Positions 13,567 through 23,199 of a stretch of DNA of 64,000 bases are shown one piece after another. Origin of the DNA: Pirellula sp. (lineage in GTDB: Bacteria > Planctomycetota > Planctomycetia > Pirellulales > Lacipirellulaceae); contig PNKX01000012.1 in the NCBI GenBank assembly GCA_013822725.1, forward strand, positions 1 to 64,000. Reading direction: 5' to 3'. The position numbers and the translations under genes were made by a program. Positions within the stretch are counted from its first letter, which is position 1; each line of letters opens with the position of its first letter. The notes beneath the pieces are model-generated. The model searched no databases and was not told the origin of the DNA. It saw only the letters and a program-made list of their open reading frames with translations.

Positions 13567-15342
13567 ATGGAAACGCTCGACTGGGTCGTCATCGCCGGCT
13601 ATTTTGCCCTGTTGCTCGGCCTTTCCTGGTGGGTCATCCTCCAGAAGAACGACACCTCCCAAGACTTTTTCCTCGCGGCGCACAGCCTCGGCTGGTTCGT
13701 CGTCGGGGCGTCGATCTTCGCTTCGAACATCGGTTCGGAGCATCTCGTCGGTCTCGCCGGCTCCGGCGCCACCGACGGCGTCGCGATGGCCCACTACGAG
13801 CTTCACGCCTGGTGCCTGCTCGTTCTCGGCTGGATGCTCGTGCCGTTCTACATGCGGTCGCGGGTCTTCACGATGCCGCAGTTCCTCGAGCGCCGCTTTT
13901 CGCCCGCGTCACGTTACGTCCTCTCGATCATCTCGTTGATCGCCTACGTGGTCACGAAGATCGCCGTCGGCATCTTCGCCGGCGGCGTCGTGTTCGAAGC
14001 CTTGCTCCCCGAGATGCACTTCGCCGGACTCGACGGCTTTTGGATCGGTTCGATCCTCGTACTCGCCGTTACTGGCCTCTACACCACACTCGGCGGCTTC
14101 CGCGCCGTGGCCTACACCGAAGCACTGCAGACCATCATCCTCATCATCGGCTCAGCTCTCGTCACTTACTACGGCTTGGAAAAGCTCGGCGGCTGGCAGG
14201 AGTTGCGCCAGACGGTCGACAGCGACATGTTCAATCTCTGGAAGCCGATCGTTCCCCCCGGGATCGAATCGACCTGGTCCCCCGTCTCGGTGAAGAACGA
14301 CGCGGGCGAAATCGTCAAGCAAGCCTGGTACTTCAGCTTCCCCAGTCACTATCCCTGGATCGGCATGTTGCTCTGCGCGCCGATCATCGGCCTCTGGTAC
14401 TGGTGCACCGATCAGTACATCGTGCAGCGCGCGCTCGGCGCCCCCAACCAAACCGAAGCTCGTCGCGGCACCATCTTTGCCGGCTACCTCAAGTTATTGC
14501 CCGTGTTCATTTTCATCATTCCTGGCCTGATCTGTTGGGCGCTGATCAACAAGGTCAACGCCGGCGAAATCACCGACATGAACTTCGCCGGCATGATGAA
14601 CGACGACGGCTCGATCCGCGACAGCGGACAAGCCTTCCCGATGATGGTGAAGAACGTCCTCCCCGTCGGCATCCGCGGCCTCGTCGTCGCCGGCTTGCTG
14701 GCGGCGCTGATGAGTTCGCTCGCCGGCGTCTTCAACGCCTGCGCTACCCTCTTCACGATCGACCTCTACGCCAAGTACAAGCCCCACGCGAGCGAGGCGC
14801 AACTTGTCCGCACCGGCCGCATCGCCACCGTCGTCATGGTGTTGATCGGCATGGCCTGGATTCCGATCATCCGCGGCCACCACGGCCTCTACGATTACCT
14901 GCAGTCGGTCCAGGGCTACCTGGCGCCGCCGATTTTCGTCGTCTTCTTCCTCGGCGTCTTCTGGAAGCGGATGAACGCCCAGGGTTGCTTGGCGGCCCTG
15001 CTCGTCGGTTTCGCCGTCGGCCTCTTCCGGCTCGGCGTCGATACGCCGGCCAAGATCGACCCGGAATTCACCTACGAAACCGGTTCCTTCCTCTGGATCG
15101 TCAACCAAATCTACTTTCAGTATTTCAGCATTCTCATCTTCTTCATCAGCACGGCCACGATGATCCTCGTCAGCTACATGACGCGCGAGCCAGATTATGC
15201 AAGAATCAGCGGCCTGACGTTTGGCACGCTGACTGACGAAGACCGCGAGAGCACCCGCAGCAGTTGGAGCGGACTCGACCTGGCCGCGTCGGTCGGCTTG
15301 ATGGTTCTGATCGTCGCCGCTTACCTCTACTTCCGCGGGTAG
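13567..15342 (+). CDS. Sodium/solute symporter (SSS/SLC5 family), probably sugar
   Basis: 591 residues with roughly 14 hydrophobic segments. SSS hallmarks include SLGWFVVGASIFASNIGSEH near residues 38-57, the GTIFAGYLK loop, and VAGLLAALMSSLAGVFNACATLFT around residue 380, which carries the Na2-site serine-rich helix. Such proteins couple sodium entry to uptake of sugars and other solutes. Position directly after araA makes L-arabinose or another pentose the likely cargo; that is inferred from context only. Confidence 0.92.
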   Translation: METLDWVVIAGYFALLLGLSWWVILQKNDTSQDFFLAAHSLGWFVVGASIFASNIGSEHLVGLAGSGATDGVAMAHYELHAWCLLVLGWMLVPFYMRSRVFTMPQFLERRFSPASRYVLSIISLIAYVVTKIAVGIFAGGVVFEALLPEMHFAGLDGFWIGSILVLAVTGLYTTLGGFRAVAYTEALQTIILIIGSALVTYYGLEKLGGWQELRQTVDSDMFNLWKPIVPPGIESTWSPVSVKNDAGEIVKQAWYFSFPSHYPWIGMLLCAPIIGLWYWCTDQYIVQRALGAPNQTEARRGTIFAGYLKLLPVFIFIIPGLICWALINKVNAGEITDMNFAGMMNDDGSIRDSGQAFPMMVKNVLPVGIRGLVVAGLLAALMSSLAGVFNACATLFTIDLYAKYKPHASEAQLVRTGRIATVVMVLIGMAWIPIIRGHHGLYDYLQSVQGYLAPPIFVVFFLGVFWKRMNAQGCLAALLVGFAVGLFRLGVDTPAKIDPEFTYETGSFLWIVNQIYFQYFSILIFFISTATMILVSYMTREPDYARISGLTFGTLTDEDRESTRSSWSGLDLAASVGLMVLIVAAYLYFRG

Positions 15343-15379
15343 GCGTCGACGCCGACTCGCAGAGGATGGTATTGCGACA

Positions 15380-16363
15380 ATGAAGGTGCTTCTCACCGGC
15401 GGGGCCGGGTATGTCGGTTCGCACGCGGCCCGAGTGCTCGCGAAATCGGGACACGACGTTTGGGTCTTCGACAACTTGGCGAACGGCTACAAGGCCGCCG
15501 TCGCGCCAGGCCGGTTGCTCGAAGGCGACCTTCTCGACGAAGCTCGCCTCGCGCAGGTCTTCAGCGAGCAGAAGTTCGACGCCGTGATGCACTTCGCGGC
15601 GCTGGCGTATGTGGGGGTCTCGGTCACTGACCCGGCGACCTATTACCGCAACAACGTCGTCGGCACGCTCAACCTGCTCGACGCGATGCGGGCGGCCGAC
15701 GTCAACCGCATTGTCTTCAGCAGCACCTGTGCCACCTACGGGACGCCCGAGAAGGTGCCGATCACCGAAGCCGAAAAACAAGATCCGATCAATCCCTACG
15801 GCTACACAAAGCTGGTGATCGAGCGCGCGATGGACGACTACGCCCATGCCTACGGCCTCGGCTTCGCCGCGCTCCGTTACTTCAACGCCAGCGGCGCCGC
15901 CGAGGATGGCACGATCGGCGAAGATCATAAGCCCGAGACGCATCTCATCCCGCTAATCCTGCAAGTCGCCCTCGGCCAGCGGCCGGAGATCACCGTCTTC
16001 GGCGACGATTACCCGACGCCCGACGGCACCTGCGTTCGCGACTACATCCATGTCGATGATCTCGCGACGGCACACCTCGCCGCGCTCGAACGTCTGCAAC
16101 CCGGCAAGGGCTTGAAGCTAAACCTCGGCACCGGCGCCGGCGCAAGCGTCATGGAAGTGATCGACGCCTGCCGCCGCGAAACGGGTCATGCGATTCCGCA
16201 CAAAGTCGCCCCGCGCCGCGCGGGCGATCCGGCAGAGCTGGTGGCCGACGCCTCGCTCGCGCGGAAGACGCTCGACTGGACGCCCAAATACGTCGGCATC
16301 GAGCCCATCGTCAACAGCGCCTGGCGCTGGCATAAATCCCACCCCCACGGTTACAACGGCTAA
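15380..16363 (+). CDS. galE: UDP-glucose 4-epimerase
   Basis: 327 residues, short-chain dehydrogenase fold. The NAD-binding TGGAGYVGSH lies at residues 6-15, the SSTCATYG active-site block near 115, the catalytic NPYGYTKL near 140 and RYFNASGA near 170. It interconverts UDP-glucose and UDP-galactose; a pentose specificity (UDP-xylose/UDP-arabinose) would fit the operon but cannot be read from the sequence. It starts 37 nt after the symporter. Confidence 0.94.
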   Translation: MKVLLTGGAGYVGSHAARVLAKSGHDVWVFDNLANGYKAAVAPGRLLEGDLLDEARLAQVFSEQKFDAVMHFAALAYVGVSVTDPATYYRNNVVGTLNLLDAMRAADVNRIVFSSTCATYGTPEKVPITEAEKQDPINPYGYTKLVIERAMDDYAHAYGLGFAALRYFNASGAAEDGTIGEDHKPETHLIPLILQVALGQRPEITVFGDDYPTPDGTCVRDYIHVDDLATAHLAALERLQPGKGLKLNLGTGAGASVMEVIDACRRETGHAIPHKVAPRRAGDPAELVADASLARKTLDWTPKYVGIEPIVNSAWRWHKSHPHGYNG

Positions 16364-16365
16364 CA

Positions 16366-17679
16366 ATGTCCATGGAACGGCAGCTCACCACCGCCGCGCA
16401 TGGCCATCTTCTGACCAACGCCAACGTTTGGTCCCCCGACGGCGCGTGGATCGTCTACGACGTCCGCAGCGACGCCGCCGGCTCTCTGTTCGACGGCACG
16501 CGCATCGAACGCGTCCACGTCGAAACTGGCCGCGTCGAGGTCCTCTACGAAAGCCAACGCGGCGCCTGTTGCGGCGTCGCCAGTTGCAACCCGGTTGACG
16601 ATCGCGTCGCCTTCATCCTCGGCCCCGAAAACCCCACGCCCGACTGGCAGTACGCGTTCCATCACCGTCAGGGAGTGTTCGTCGACGCCGCCCGCCCTGG
16701 CGAAGCCAAGAACCTCGACGCTCGCGATATCGTGCCCCCTTACACGCCCGGCGCGCTCCGCGGCGGGTCGCACGTCCACATCTTCAGCGGCGACGGTCAG
16801 TGGGTCAGCTTCACCTACGACGATCACGTCCTGACGATTCGCGAGTCGACAGGGCAGGGCGATCTCAACCAACGCAACGTCGGCGTCGCCGTGCCGCTCA
16901 GCGCCGTCACTGTCCCGCGCACGCATCCGCGCAACCATGACGGCGCCCTGTTCTCGACGCTTGTCACGCGCACCGTCCGTCATCCCCGCCCCGGTTCGGA
17001 TGAAATCGCGAAGGCCTACGAAGACGCCTGGGTCGGCGCAGCCGGCTACGTCCGCGCCGACCGTTCCCGACAAGAGCGCGCGCTCGCCTTCCTCGGCGAC
17101 GCGATCGATCTCCAGGGAAACCCTATCACCGAGCTCTTCATCGCCGATCTCCCGCCGCTCCACGCCATGAAAAAGCCCGGCGACGGTCCGCTCCAGGGAA
17201 CGCCGACCACCCGGCCGCAGCCGCCGCTCGCCGTTCTACAGCGCCGCCTCACCTTCACCGCCGACCGCAAACACCCCGGCATCCAAGGCCCGCGGCATTG
17301 GCCGCGCAGTTCGCCCGACGGCTCGCGCATCGCTTGCCTGATGCGCGACGACGCCGGCGTCGTCCAACTCTGGACCGTCTCCCCCAACGGCGGCCCGCCG
17401 CGACAAATTACCCGCGACCCCTGGGACGTCGCCTCCGCCTTTACTTGGAACAAGGGCGGCACGGCCATCGCCTACGTCGCCGAAGGGAGCGTGATGGTCG
17501 TCAACGCGGCGATGGGCGAATCGCGCCGGCTCACCCCCGCCGACGCCGCCGGATCGGCCCCGCGCCCCGAGGCCTGCGTCTTCTCCCCCGACGGCCGGCA
17601 GATCGCCTATGTCCGATCAATTCCGGACGCCGACGGGACGCTCTTCAACCAGCTTTTCGTCGTCACCGCCACGGAGTGA
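16366..17679 (+). CDS. DUF3748 (YidR-like) beta-propeller protein
   Basis: 437 residues starting 2 nt after the galE stop. The opening (ERQLTTAAHGHLLTNANVWSPDGAWIVYD) matches the DUF3748 family, of which E. coli YidR is a member. TolB-like propeller blades are visible, each with an SPDG turn (WSPDGAW, SSPDGSR, FSPDGRQ). No signal peptide is evident, so it is probably cytoplasmic. Function unknown. Its place at the end of an arabinose operon suggests a sugar-related role. Confidence 0.88.
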   Translation: MSMERQLTTAAHGHLLTNANVWSPDGAWIVYDVRSDAAGSLFDGTRIERVHVETGRVEVLYESQRGACCGVASCNPVDDRVAFILGPENPTPDWQYAFHHRQGVFVDAARPGEAKNLDARDIVPPYTPGALRGGSHVHIFSGDGQWVSFTYDDHVLTIRESTGQGDLNQRNVGVAVPLSAVTVPRTHPRNHDGALFSTLVTRTVRHPRPGSDEIAKAYEDAWVGAAGYVRADRSRQERALAFLGDAIDLQGNPITELFIADLPPLHAMKKPGDGPLQGTPTTRPQPPLAVLQRRLTFTADRKHPGIQGPRHWPRSSPDGSRIACLMRDDAGVVQLWTVSPNGGPPRQITRDPWDVASAFTWNKGGTAIAYVAEGSVMVVNAAMGESRRLTPADAAGSAPRPEACVFSPDGRQIAYVRSIPDADGTLFNQLFVVTATE

Positions 17680-17801
17680 CAATTGTCCTGACCGCCGGCC
17701 GGCCCTCTCCAACTCCCCGCCCAGGGCCGGTTTTTCCGGTAAAACGGGCCCCGCCCGACCAATTCGTCGGCAATTTGCCGGACGCTTTTCCGGAGCCCAA
17801 C

Positions 17802-17807
17802 TATAAT
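17802..17807 (+). promoter_or_regulatory. Possible -10 element (TATAAT)
   Basis: A perfect TATAAT lies about 83 nt upstream of the PEP-CTERM cyclophilin gene, after the operon ends. The nearest -35-like hexamer (TTGCCG) is about 21 nt away, too far for a good sigma-70 promoter, so this is weak. Confidence 0.3.
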
Positions 17808-17889
17808 CAAAACTCTCGGCGCCCCTTTTCTGATCGGGCGCCCACGCGGAACAACTTCGATTCACTACTCACGAGAGCGGCGCAGAGGC

Positions 17890-18789
17890 ATGCTTACCCG
17901 AATTGGCCTGGCTACGGTTCTAGCCCTTCTGACCACCACCGGCGCATTCGCTCAGACGATGCGGTTCACGACCAACGTTGGCAGCTTCGACATGGAGCTG
18001 AACCCCAACAACGACGCGAACCTCCAGCCGCTGGTCGACAACATCGTCGCCTACATCGGCCTCGGCAAGTATCACTTCAGCGCGGTCAACCGCGCCGCCG
18101 ACGGCAACGCCGGCACGGCCGACGACTTCGTCCTGCAAATGGGCGGCTTCATGGGCTTTCCGACGACCCCTGATCTTTGGGCCTCGCTCCACACGCCGGT
18201 GGAAAAACTGAACGATGGCGTCGTCGTCGACGGCAACGGCGATGGCACGGTCGACTTCAGCGCCATCTCGAACACCCGCGGCACCATTTCGCTCGCCCTC
18301 CAATCGGGCCAGCCGAACAGCGGCACGAGCAGCTTCTTCATCAACCTCGGCGACAACAACTTCCTCGACAGCCAAGGCTTCGTCCCCTTCGCTCGCATCA
18401 GCGACATGACGACGATCGACAAGATCATGCAGCTGACACAGCGCGATCTAAGCGGCCAGATCGGCCAGAGCGGCAACCTCGCCTACACCGACGTCCCCAT
18501 CACTGAAGATGGTCGCATCGTCGTTGTGAAGAGCGTACAGGTCGTCGACGCCGCGGAAGACTTTTCGTTCGTCGGCCCGATCATGAATCATCTGAAGCTC
18601 GTCGCCGACAACGAGGCTGCGGCGGCTGCCGCCGCATTGGCTGCCCAAACGCAAGTCGCCGTCGATCCACTCGCCGTCGAAGCCGCCACCCCCGCTGTCT
18701 CGGCGGTGCCGGAGCCGTCGACCGTGGCCCTGGGAGCGCTGGGCCTCTTGGGCGCCTTCCTCGCCGCGCGTCGCAAACCGCAGGCGTAG
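17890..18789 (+). CDS. Cyclophilin-type peptidyl-prolyl isomerase-like protein with PEP-CTERM anchor
   Basis: 299 residues. Signal peptide (about 1-21, ...TTTGAFAQT). The cyclophilin-like domain spans about 23-215 (MRFTTNVGSFDMEL, DDFVLQMGGF, SSFFINLGDNNFLD, VPFARI). An alanine-rich linker and a C-terminal sorting signal follow (VPEPST, a hydrophobic helix, then ARRK). PEP-CTERM signals are processed by exosortase and mark surface or secreted proteins. The canonical catalytic FHR is not in place: the matching region reads HFSAVNR, so isomerase activity is doubtful. It may be a binding or structural protein. Confidence 0.88.
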   Translation: MLTRIGLATVLALLTTTGAFAQTMRFTTNVGSFDMELNPNNDANLQPLVDNIVAYIGLGKYHFSAVNRAADGNAGTADDFVLQMGGFMGFPTTPDLWASLHTPVEKLNDGVVVDGNGDGTVDFSAISNTRGTISLALQSGQPNSGTSSFFINLGDNNFLDSQGFVPFARISDMTTIDKIMQLTQRDLSGQIGQSGNLAYTDVPITEDGRIVVVKSVQVVDAAEDFSFVGPIMNHLKLVADNEAAAAAAALAAQTQVAVDPLAVEAATPAVSAVPEPSTVALGALGLLGAFLAARRKPQA

Positions 18790-18825
18790 TCGTCGGGCTT
18801 TCTCAATACACTCCGTTAAACGAAT

Positions 18826-18864
18826 AACGGCCGTCCATCGCAGTGCGATGGACGGCCGTTTTGC
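18826..18864. terminator. Strong hairpin terminator between convergent genes
   Basis: A nearly perfect 17-bp stem (AACGGCCGTCCATCGCA and its complement) with a minimal loop, followed by TTTTG, lies about 36 nt after the PEP-CTERM gene. The minus-strand beta-helix gene ends at 18908, so the hairpin may also serve the opposite direction. Confidence 0.8.
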
Positions 18865-18907
18865 ATTCACTCATACCGCAGCCAACCCGATCAACTTAGT
18901 CCTCCAA

Positions 18908-21900
18908 TTATGGAGGGGTCGGGATGCCGCCCGGATCGTCGCCGAAGGCCGCCTGGTTGGGCGTGAAGTTGATGATGCCGGTGTTGTCCGTAGCCACGTC
19001 AGCAATATCAACCACGCTGAAGGCGCCCGAGTTCTCCTCCAAAAAGAAGGCGGCGCCGCTGGTGGCATTGCCGGTGTTGCCGTTCAGGTTCAGGCGAACA
19101 ATCGCACCGTTATTGGCAGCCATCTCAAAGGGCCTACCAGGCGCCACATTAGTGTTGGTGAACTGATTATTCAGCACCGTAGCGTTGAGCGTCGTGCTCG
19201 ATCCTGCCTGGAAGTTGGCGGCCGGAGCCGTCGCGCTGTTGTTCGAGACGTTGCTACCTTGCACCAGCAAGTTCACCGTCTTCGAGCCGGCGCCCGAAGT
19301 CGTCAGGAAGATCGACTCGTCGTCGCTCGCGTTGCTGATCGTGCTGTTGACGATGCGAATGTTCGCCGTAGCGGCGCCTGAGGCGGTGTTGATGTCGGCG
19401 CTGACCCCCTCAAGCTGAGTATTGCTGATATTCACGCCCGTTAGAGCAAGCCGCGACGTCATGTCAGTCGTCAGGTTATAGTCGATCCCTTCGAAGTCGC
19501 CGCCGCTGATAACAACTCCATTGAGGGCCAGATTCGACGAGTTCGTCATGACGATACCTGCGCCAGTCGAGCCTTGGATCGTGCCGCCATTGATCGTCAC
19601 TGCGCCGCCCGTCACGTCGTTAAGCGCCACGCCATTGACGGCGCCGTTCGACGAGACCGTCGCGAACTGGACGCCCGCAGATCCGACTTCCACATTGTTG
19701 AGGCTGAGCGCCGTTCCAGTCGTCGTGGTAATGGTGTTCGCCGTTCCTTGGACGGTCACATTGTCCGAAGCGGTGGCGACAAACCCGTCGCCGGTCGTCG
19801 TCGTAATCTGCAGATTATCAAACCGCACGCCGCCGTTTGTATTGCTGGTTAGCGTAACGGCGTCGTTCGTCGTCGTAGTCAGCTGAGTCTGGCCGGCAAA
19901 CCGAATCGTGGTATCGGTGTTCCCGGTGACTAGGATGCCCTGCTGATCGCTGGAGATGGTCGTGTTGAACGTAATGCTGCCGCCAGTGTTGTTGTTGATC
20001 AACACCGGCCGCCCGCCGGCGCCGCCCGTCACGTCGATGTCGCCGCTGATGGTGAACGTTTGAAGGTCGCTGTTGGAAATTGTGACCGCCGCCCCTGGCG
20101 AGGCGCCAGTGTAATCGATGTCAACTTCCGCAAAGTTGAACGTTGCCGTGTCTGCCGAGCTGTTCACGCTGATGACAGGCGTCGCTCCGGCAAGCTTCAC
20201 TTGGTCATTGAAGGTATAGGCGCCGTCGGCGTTGTCAAACTGTAAGCCGTTGCCGTTCGTCGCCGAAATCACCCCTTGGTTGGCGGTTTTCTCGTTGAAG
20301 ACCAACGTCCCGGCATGGCCGTTGGTGACGTTCAACACAGTCTGAGCAGTCGCTTGCACGATTCGACCAGTGAGGGTCATGTTGGCGTCGCCGCCATTGA
20401 ACGTAAAGGCGGTGCCCGTCGTATCCGTCACTTCGATATCCTGGAAAGTCAACACGGCGGCAGAATCGCCTTGCACGTTGACGGCGGCGGACGTTCCCGT
20501 GAAGTCTACCAAGTCGTTGAAGGTATACACGCCGTCCGCATCGTTGAACTGCAGGCCGTCACCGCTAGTGGCAATGATGACGCCTTCGTTTGCCGTCAAT
20601 TCAGTGAACGTCAAGGCGCCGGTGTGGCCGCCCGTGACGCTCAAAATCGAGTTGACGTTAGCGACGTCACGCGTGATCTGTCCCGTGAAGTTCAGATTCG
20701 CGGCGCCATCGTTGACGACGATCGAGTCGCCGCCGGTATTCAGAATCTCCGTACCGGTCACCGTGTGAGTGCCAGCGCTGTTCTGAATATTGATCGCGTA
20801 CGCCGCGCCGACGGTCCCGCCTTGGAAGAGGTTGTCATCGTTAGCATCGCTGTTGCTTAGCGTCACGCCGCCCTGCGTGCCCGCCTCGGTGATCAGCAAG
20901 GCGCCGAGACCAGTCGTCCCGCCGTTCCAGTCGTAGTTGTTGATCGTGACAGCCCGCTGGTTCTCGATCAGGTTGATGCCGACGCCCTCGCCGTTGGTGC
21001 TCACGATGTTCGAGATCGCCGTCGTGTGCGAAATTGTCGTTTCGGTCGTGCCGGCGTCGAGCTGGATATCATCATCCGCGTCGACGGTGCCGACGTTGTC
21101 GAACGTGATTTCGTCGATCGTCACAGCGAACCGGGACCGCGTCGTATTGTTGGCAAGCGTCTGCGTCATGGCGGCCAGTTCGATCGCGCCGCCCGCCGTA
21201 TTGCTGATGTTGAGGTTATTGATGTCGACGGTCGCCACGCCGTTGGTGTCGGAAATGACGGCGTTTGTGCCGCCGGTGATCACGAAGTTCGATACTTCCA
21301 TCCCGGAGAACCCGTCCGACTCGTCCGTGATGCCCGCCAGCGTGACGGCCGAGCCCGAAGCGTTCTGCATCGTCGGTCGCGTCGCATTGAGGGCGCCGGC
21401 AAACGTTTCCGGCAAATCGATCTCGCCCAGCTGCTGCGTCACGACGGTGTGTTGAATGCCGCCGCCTTCACCGAGGAATCGTTGCTCATCCTTCAGCGTG
21501 ACCGACTGGCCGTTGTAGATGTTGGCGCCGTTCTGAGCGTGAACCAAGATAATGTCGCCTTGCTGCGACCCGTCGTCGTTCACGCTGTCGATCGACGTAT
21601 ACGGATTCTCAAACGTACCGTCCCCAGGCGCCGAACTCGTGAAGTCGACGTGGACGACGCGAATGTCCTGCCCGTCGACGTTCGTCAGGTTATCTGCACC
21701 AGTCCGATTGACCTGCGTCGTCGCCACGTACGTATTGCGGTAAACCTGTTCCCGCATCCGGTCGGCCAGGGTGTGGATCCACGAGGTCGGCCCGGCGCCG
21801 GTGCGGCCCGGCGTCCAGATAATCTGGAACACCGTGTTCGTGCCGAACGTGTCGTCGTTCTGCACGCCGAGGTCGACCGCCAAGTCGTTGGTGACGTAAC

Positions 21901-22615
21901 CGCGGACGCCGCCCTTGGCGCCCATGTCGCTCACGTCGTTGCCGTCCATCTGGTAGCCGCCGGCGTAGACCCAGGCGTTCAGATCAAAAATACGCGGCGC
22001 AACTTCGAAGTCGACGATCCGCAACGACACGTCGCTCGGAATGAGCGTCCCGATACTCAAGAAGTTCTGGAAGTACGTCACCTCGCCGGTGTCGATCACG
22101 ATGTCGCCCGACTTCTCATTCTCAAGCGGAATGTTCGCGTTGGCGCGGAAGTCGATCTGCTCGCCGAGGCTTTCGAAGCTGACGCCGATCTGATTGAAGT
22201 AGTTGTTGAGGTTCGTCTCCTGGCCGTCGTACCAGCCAGTGAGGCCATAGACGCGGGTGTCGCCCGTCAGCAAGCTTGGCGCCATCCAGCGGAAGCCGCC
22301 GCCGAAGTCGAGGCCGAACTGGCTCTCGTTCGAAACGCGGAACTGGCCGTCCATGAAGCCGATCGCGTCGACCAGATCGACCGCGAGCCGGCCGCCGAAG
22401 GCCGTCTGCGAGGCCTCCATACCGTAGCCGCGCGTCTGGTGCCAAAGCCGCAGGGGCGTGGTGCCGTTGTAGACCCGTCCGCTGGCGGACGACTCGAAGG
22501 GCAGATTGTCTGACACGCTCTGCGCGTTCGCCGAGCCGCATGCCAGCACTGCGAGCAGCGCCGCGACAATACCCAGCTGGCGTCCATGCCAATCGCCGTT
22601 GAAACAACTCGACAC
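18908..22615 (-). CDS. Large surface protein: N-terminal beta-barrel (inverse-autotransporter-like) plus right-handed beta-helix
   Basis: About 1235 residues. I place the start at GTG 22615 because AAGGAG sits 6-7 nt before it and the following residues form a clean signal peptide (QLGIVAALLAVLACGSANAQS); an upstream in-frame ATG at 22690 would bury the signal. Residues about 30-270 alternate aromatic and polar strands (GFRWMAPSLLTGDTRVYGL, WVYAGGYQMDG), like an outer-membrane barrel of the inverse-autotransporter type. A DGTFENPYTSID motif then opens a long parallel beta-helix rich in Asn, Thr and Gly. Two copies of a segment of about 100 residues are adjacent (about residues 638-818). Probably a surface-exposed adhesin-like protein. 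It ends without a sorting signal. Confidence 0.8.
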   Translation of the reverse strand: MSSCFNGDWHGRQLGIVAALLAVLACGSANAQSVSDNLPFESSASGRVYNGTTPLRLWHQTRGYGMEASQTAFGGRLAVDLVDAIGFMDGQFRVSNESQFGLDFGGGFRWMAPSLLTGDTRVYGLTGWYDGQETNLNNYFNQIGVSFESLGEQIDFRANANIPLENEKSGDIVIDTGEVTYFQNFLSIGTLIPSDVSLRIVDFEVAPRIFDLNAWVYAGGYQMDGNDVSDMGAKGGVRGYVTNDLAVDLGVQNDDTFGTNTVFQIIWTPGRTGAGPTSWIHTLADRMREQVYRNTYVATTQVNRTGADNLTNVDGQDIRVVHVDFTSSAPGDGTFENPYTSIDSVNDDGSQQGDIILVHAQNGANIYNGQSVTLKDEQRFLGEGGGIQHTVVTQQLGEIDLPETFAGALNATRPTMQNASGSAVTLAGITDESDGFSGMEVSNFVITGGTNAVISDTNGVATVDINNLNISNTAGGAIELAAMTQTLANNTTRSRFAVTIDEITFDNVGTVDADDDIQLDAGTTETTISHTTAISNIVSTNGEGVGINLIENQRAVTINNYDWNGGTTGLGALLITEAGTQGGVTLSNSDANDDNLFQGGTVGAAYAINIQNSAGTHTVTGTEILNTGGDSIVVNDGAANLNFTGQITRDVANVNSILSVTGGHTGALTFTELTANEGVIIATSGDGLQFNDADGVYTFNDLVDFTGTSAAVNVQGDSAAVLTFQDIEVTDTTGTAFTFNGGDANMTLTGRIVQATAQTVLNVTNGHAGTLVFNEKTANQGVISATNGNGLQFDNADGAYTFNDQVKLAGATPVISVNSSADTATFNFAEVDIDYTGASPGAAVTISNSDLQTFTISGDIDVTGGAGGRPVLINNNTGGSITFNTTISSDQQGILVTGNTDTTIRFAGQTQLTTTTNDAVTLTSNTNGGVRFDNLQITTTTGDGFVATASDNVTVQGTANTITTTTGTALSLNNVEVGSAGVQFATVSSNGAVNGVALNDVTGGAVTINGGTIQGSTGAGIVMTNSSNLALNGVVISGGDFEGIDYNLTTDMTSRLALTGVNISNTQLEGVSADINTASGAATANIRIVNSTISNASDDESIFLTTSGAGSKTVNLLVQGSNVSNNSATAPAANFQAGSSTTLNATVLNNQFTNTNVAPGRPFEMAANNGAIVRLNLNGNTGNATSGAAFFLEENSGAFSVVDIADVATDNTGIINFTPNQAAFGDDPGGIPTPP

Positions 22616-22909
22616 GACAGACTCCTTATGCCCTGGCCGTCCGATCCGCACTCGACTTGGCCGCTCTTTCAGGCCGTACGATCCGTACAATCCGCAAAGT
22701 CGGTGCAGCTTATGGGTCTGTATCGGCCTCCCCTCCGGCCATCAACAGTCGAAGTCTCTCAAAATTGGTTGTTTGGGAAGGAAATTCCGGCGCCGGCGCC
22801 AATTCGAAAGTGGTCTGCCGAAAATTGGCGCGGTTTCCTATTCTCCGCGTGGCGCGGGGCCCGCCGAGAGGCCTGAGAGAAGCGGTCGAGCGGTAAAAAC
22901 ATTGATTTG
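22616..22909. other. Leader/intergenic region upstream of the beta-helix gene
   Basis: No gene seen. It contains the ribosome binding site (22622-22627, minus strand) and presumably the promoter of the beta-helix gene. The sequence is less GC-rich than its surroundings. I see no convincing promoter hexamers. Confidence 0.5.
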
Positions 22910-23115
22910 AACCGCCGAGGACGCCAAGTGCGCCAAGGGAATACGGCGGTAACTGACCGACGCCGAAGCGAAGGGAATTGCGAAACGAGGCAGACAAACC
23001 GCGAATCACGCAAATAGACGCGAATGGAAAACGAGAATTCAATTCTTCATTCGCGCCGATTCGCGGTTAACTTCCCCGCATTCCCTTGGCGCTCTTGGCG
23101 TCCTTGGCGGTTAGG
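22910..23115. repeat. Nested inverted repeat (outer CGCCAAG arms, inner GCGAATCACG arms)
   Basis: Outer arms lie at 22910-22940 (slightly decayed) and 23080-23115, inner arms at 22996-23025 and 23049-23069. The order A-B-B'-A' is identical to the copy at 52664-52888. The inner B pair also occurs alone at 44260-44364. Confidence 0.85.
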
Positions 23116-23199
23116 TTTTTGAGAATTCAAGTTTGGCTGAAAGCTGACGGCTGATAGCTGACAGCCTTTGATTAACCGTATCTACGGAAGGATGCGACG

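Noticed and set aside
13629-15236. Long arginine-rich frame overlapping the symporter
   Set aside because: It is an out-of-phase shadow of the symporter gene; the translation has no hydrophobic segments or motifs.
21026-22513. Plus-strand frame of 495 codons across the beta-helix gene
   Set aside because: Antisense to a gene with a clear signal peptide and repeat structure; no family features of its own.
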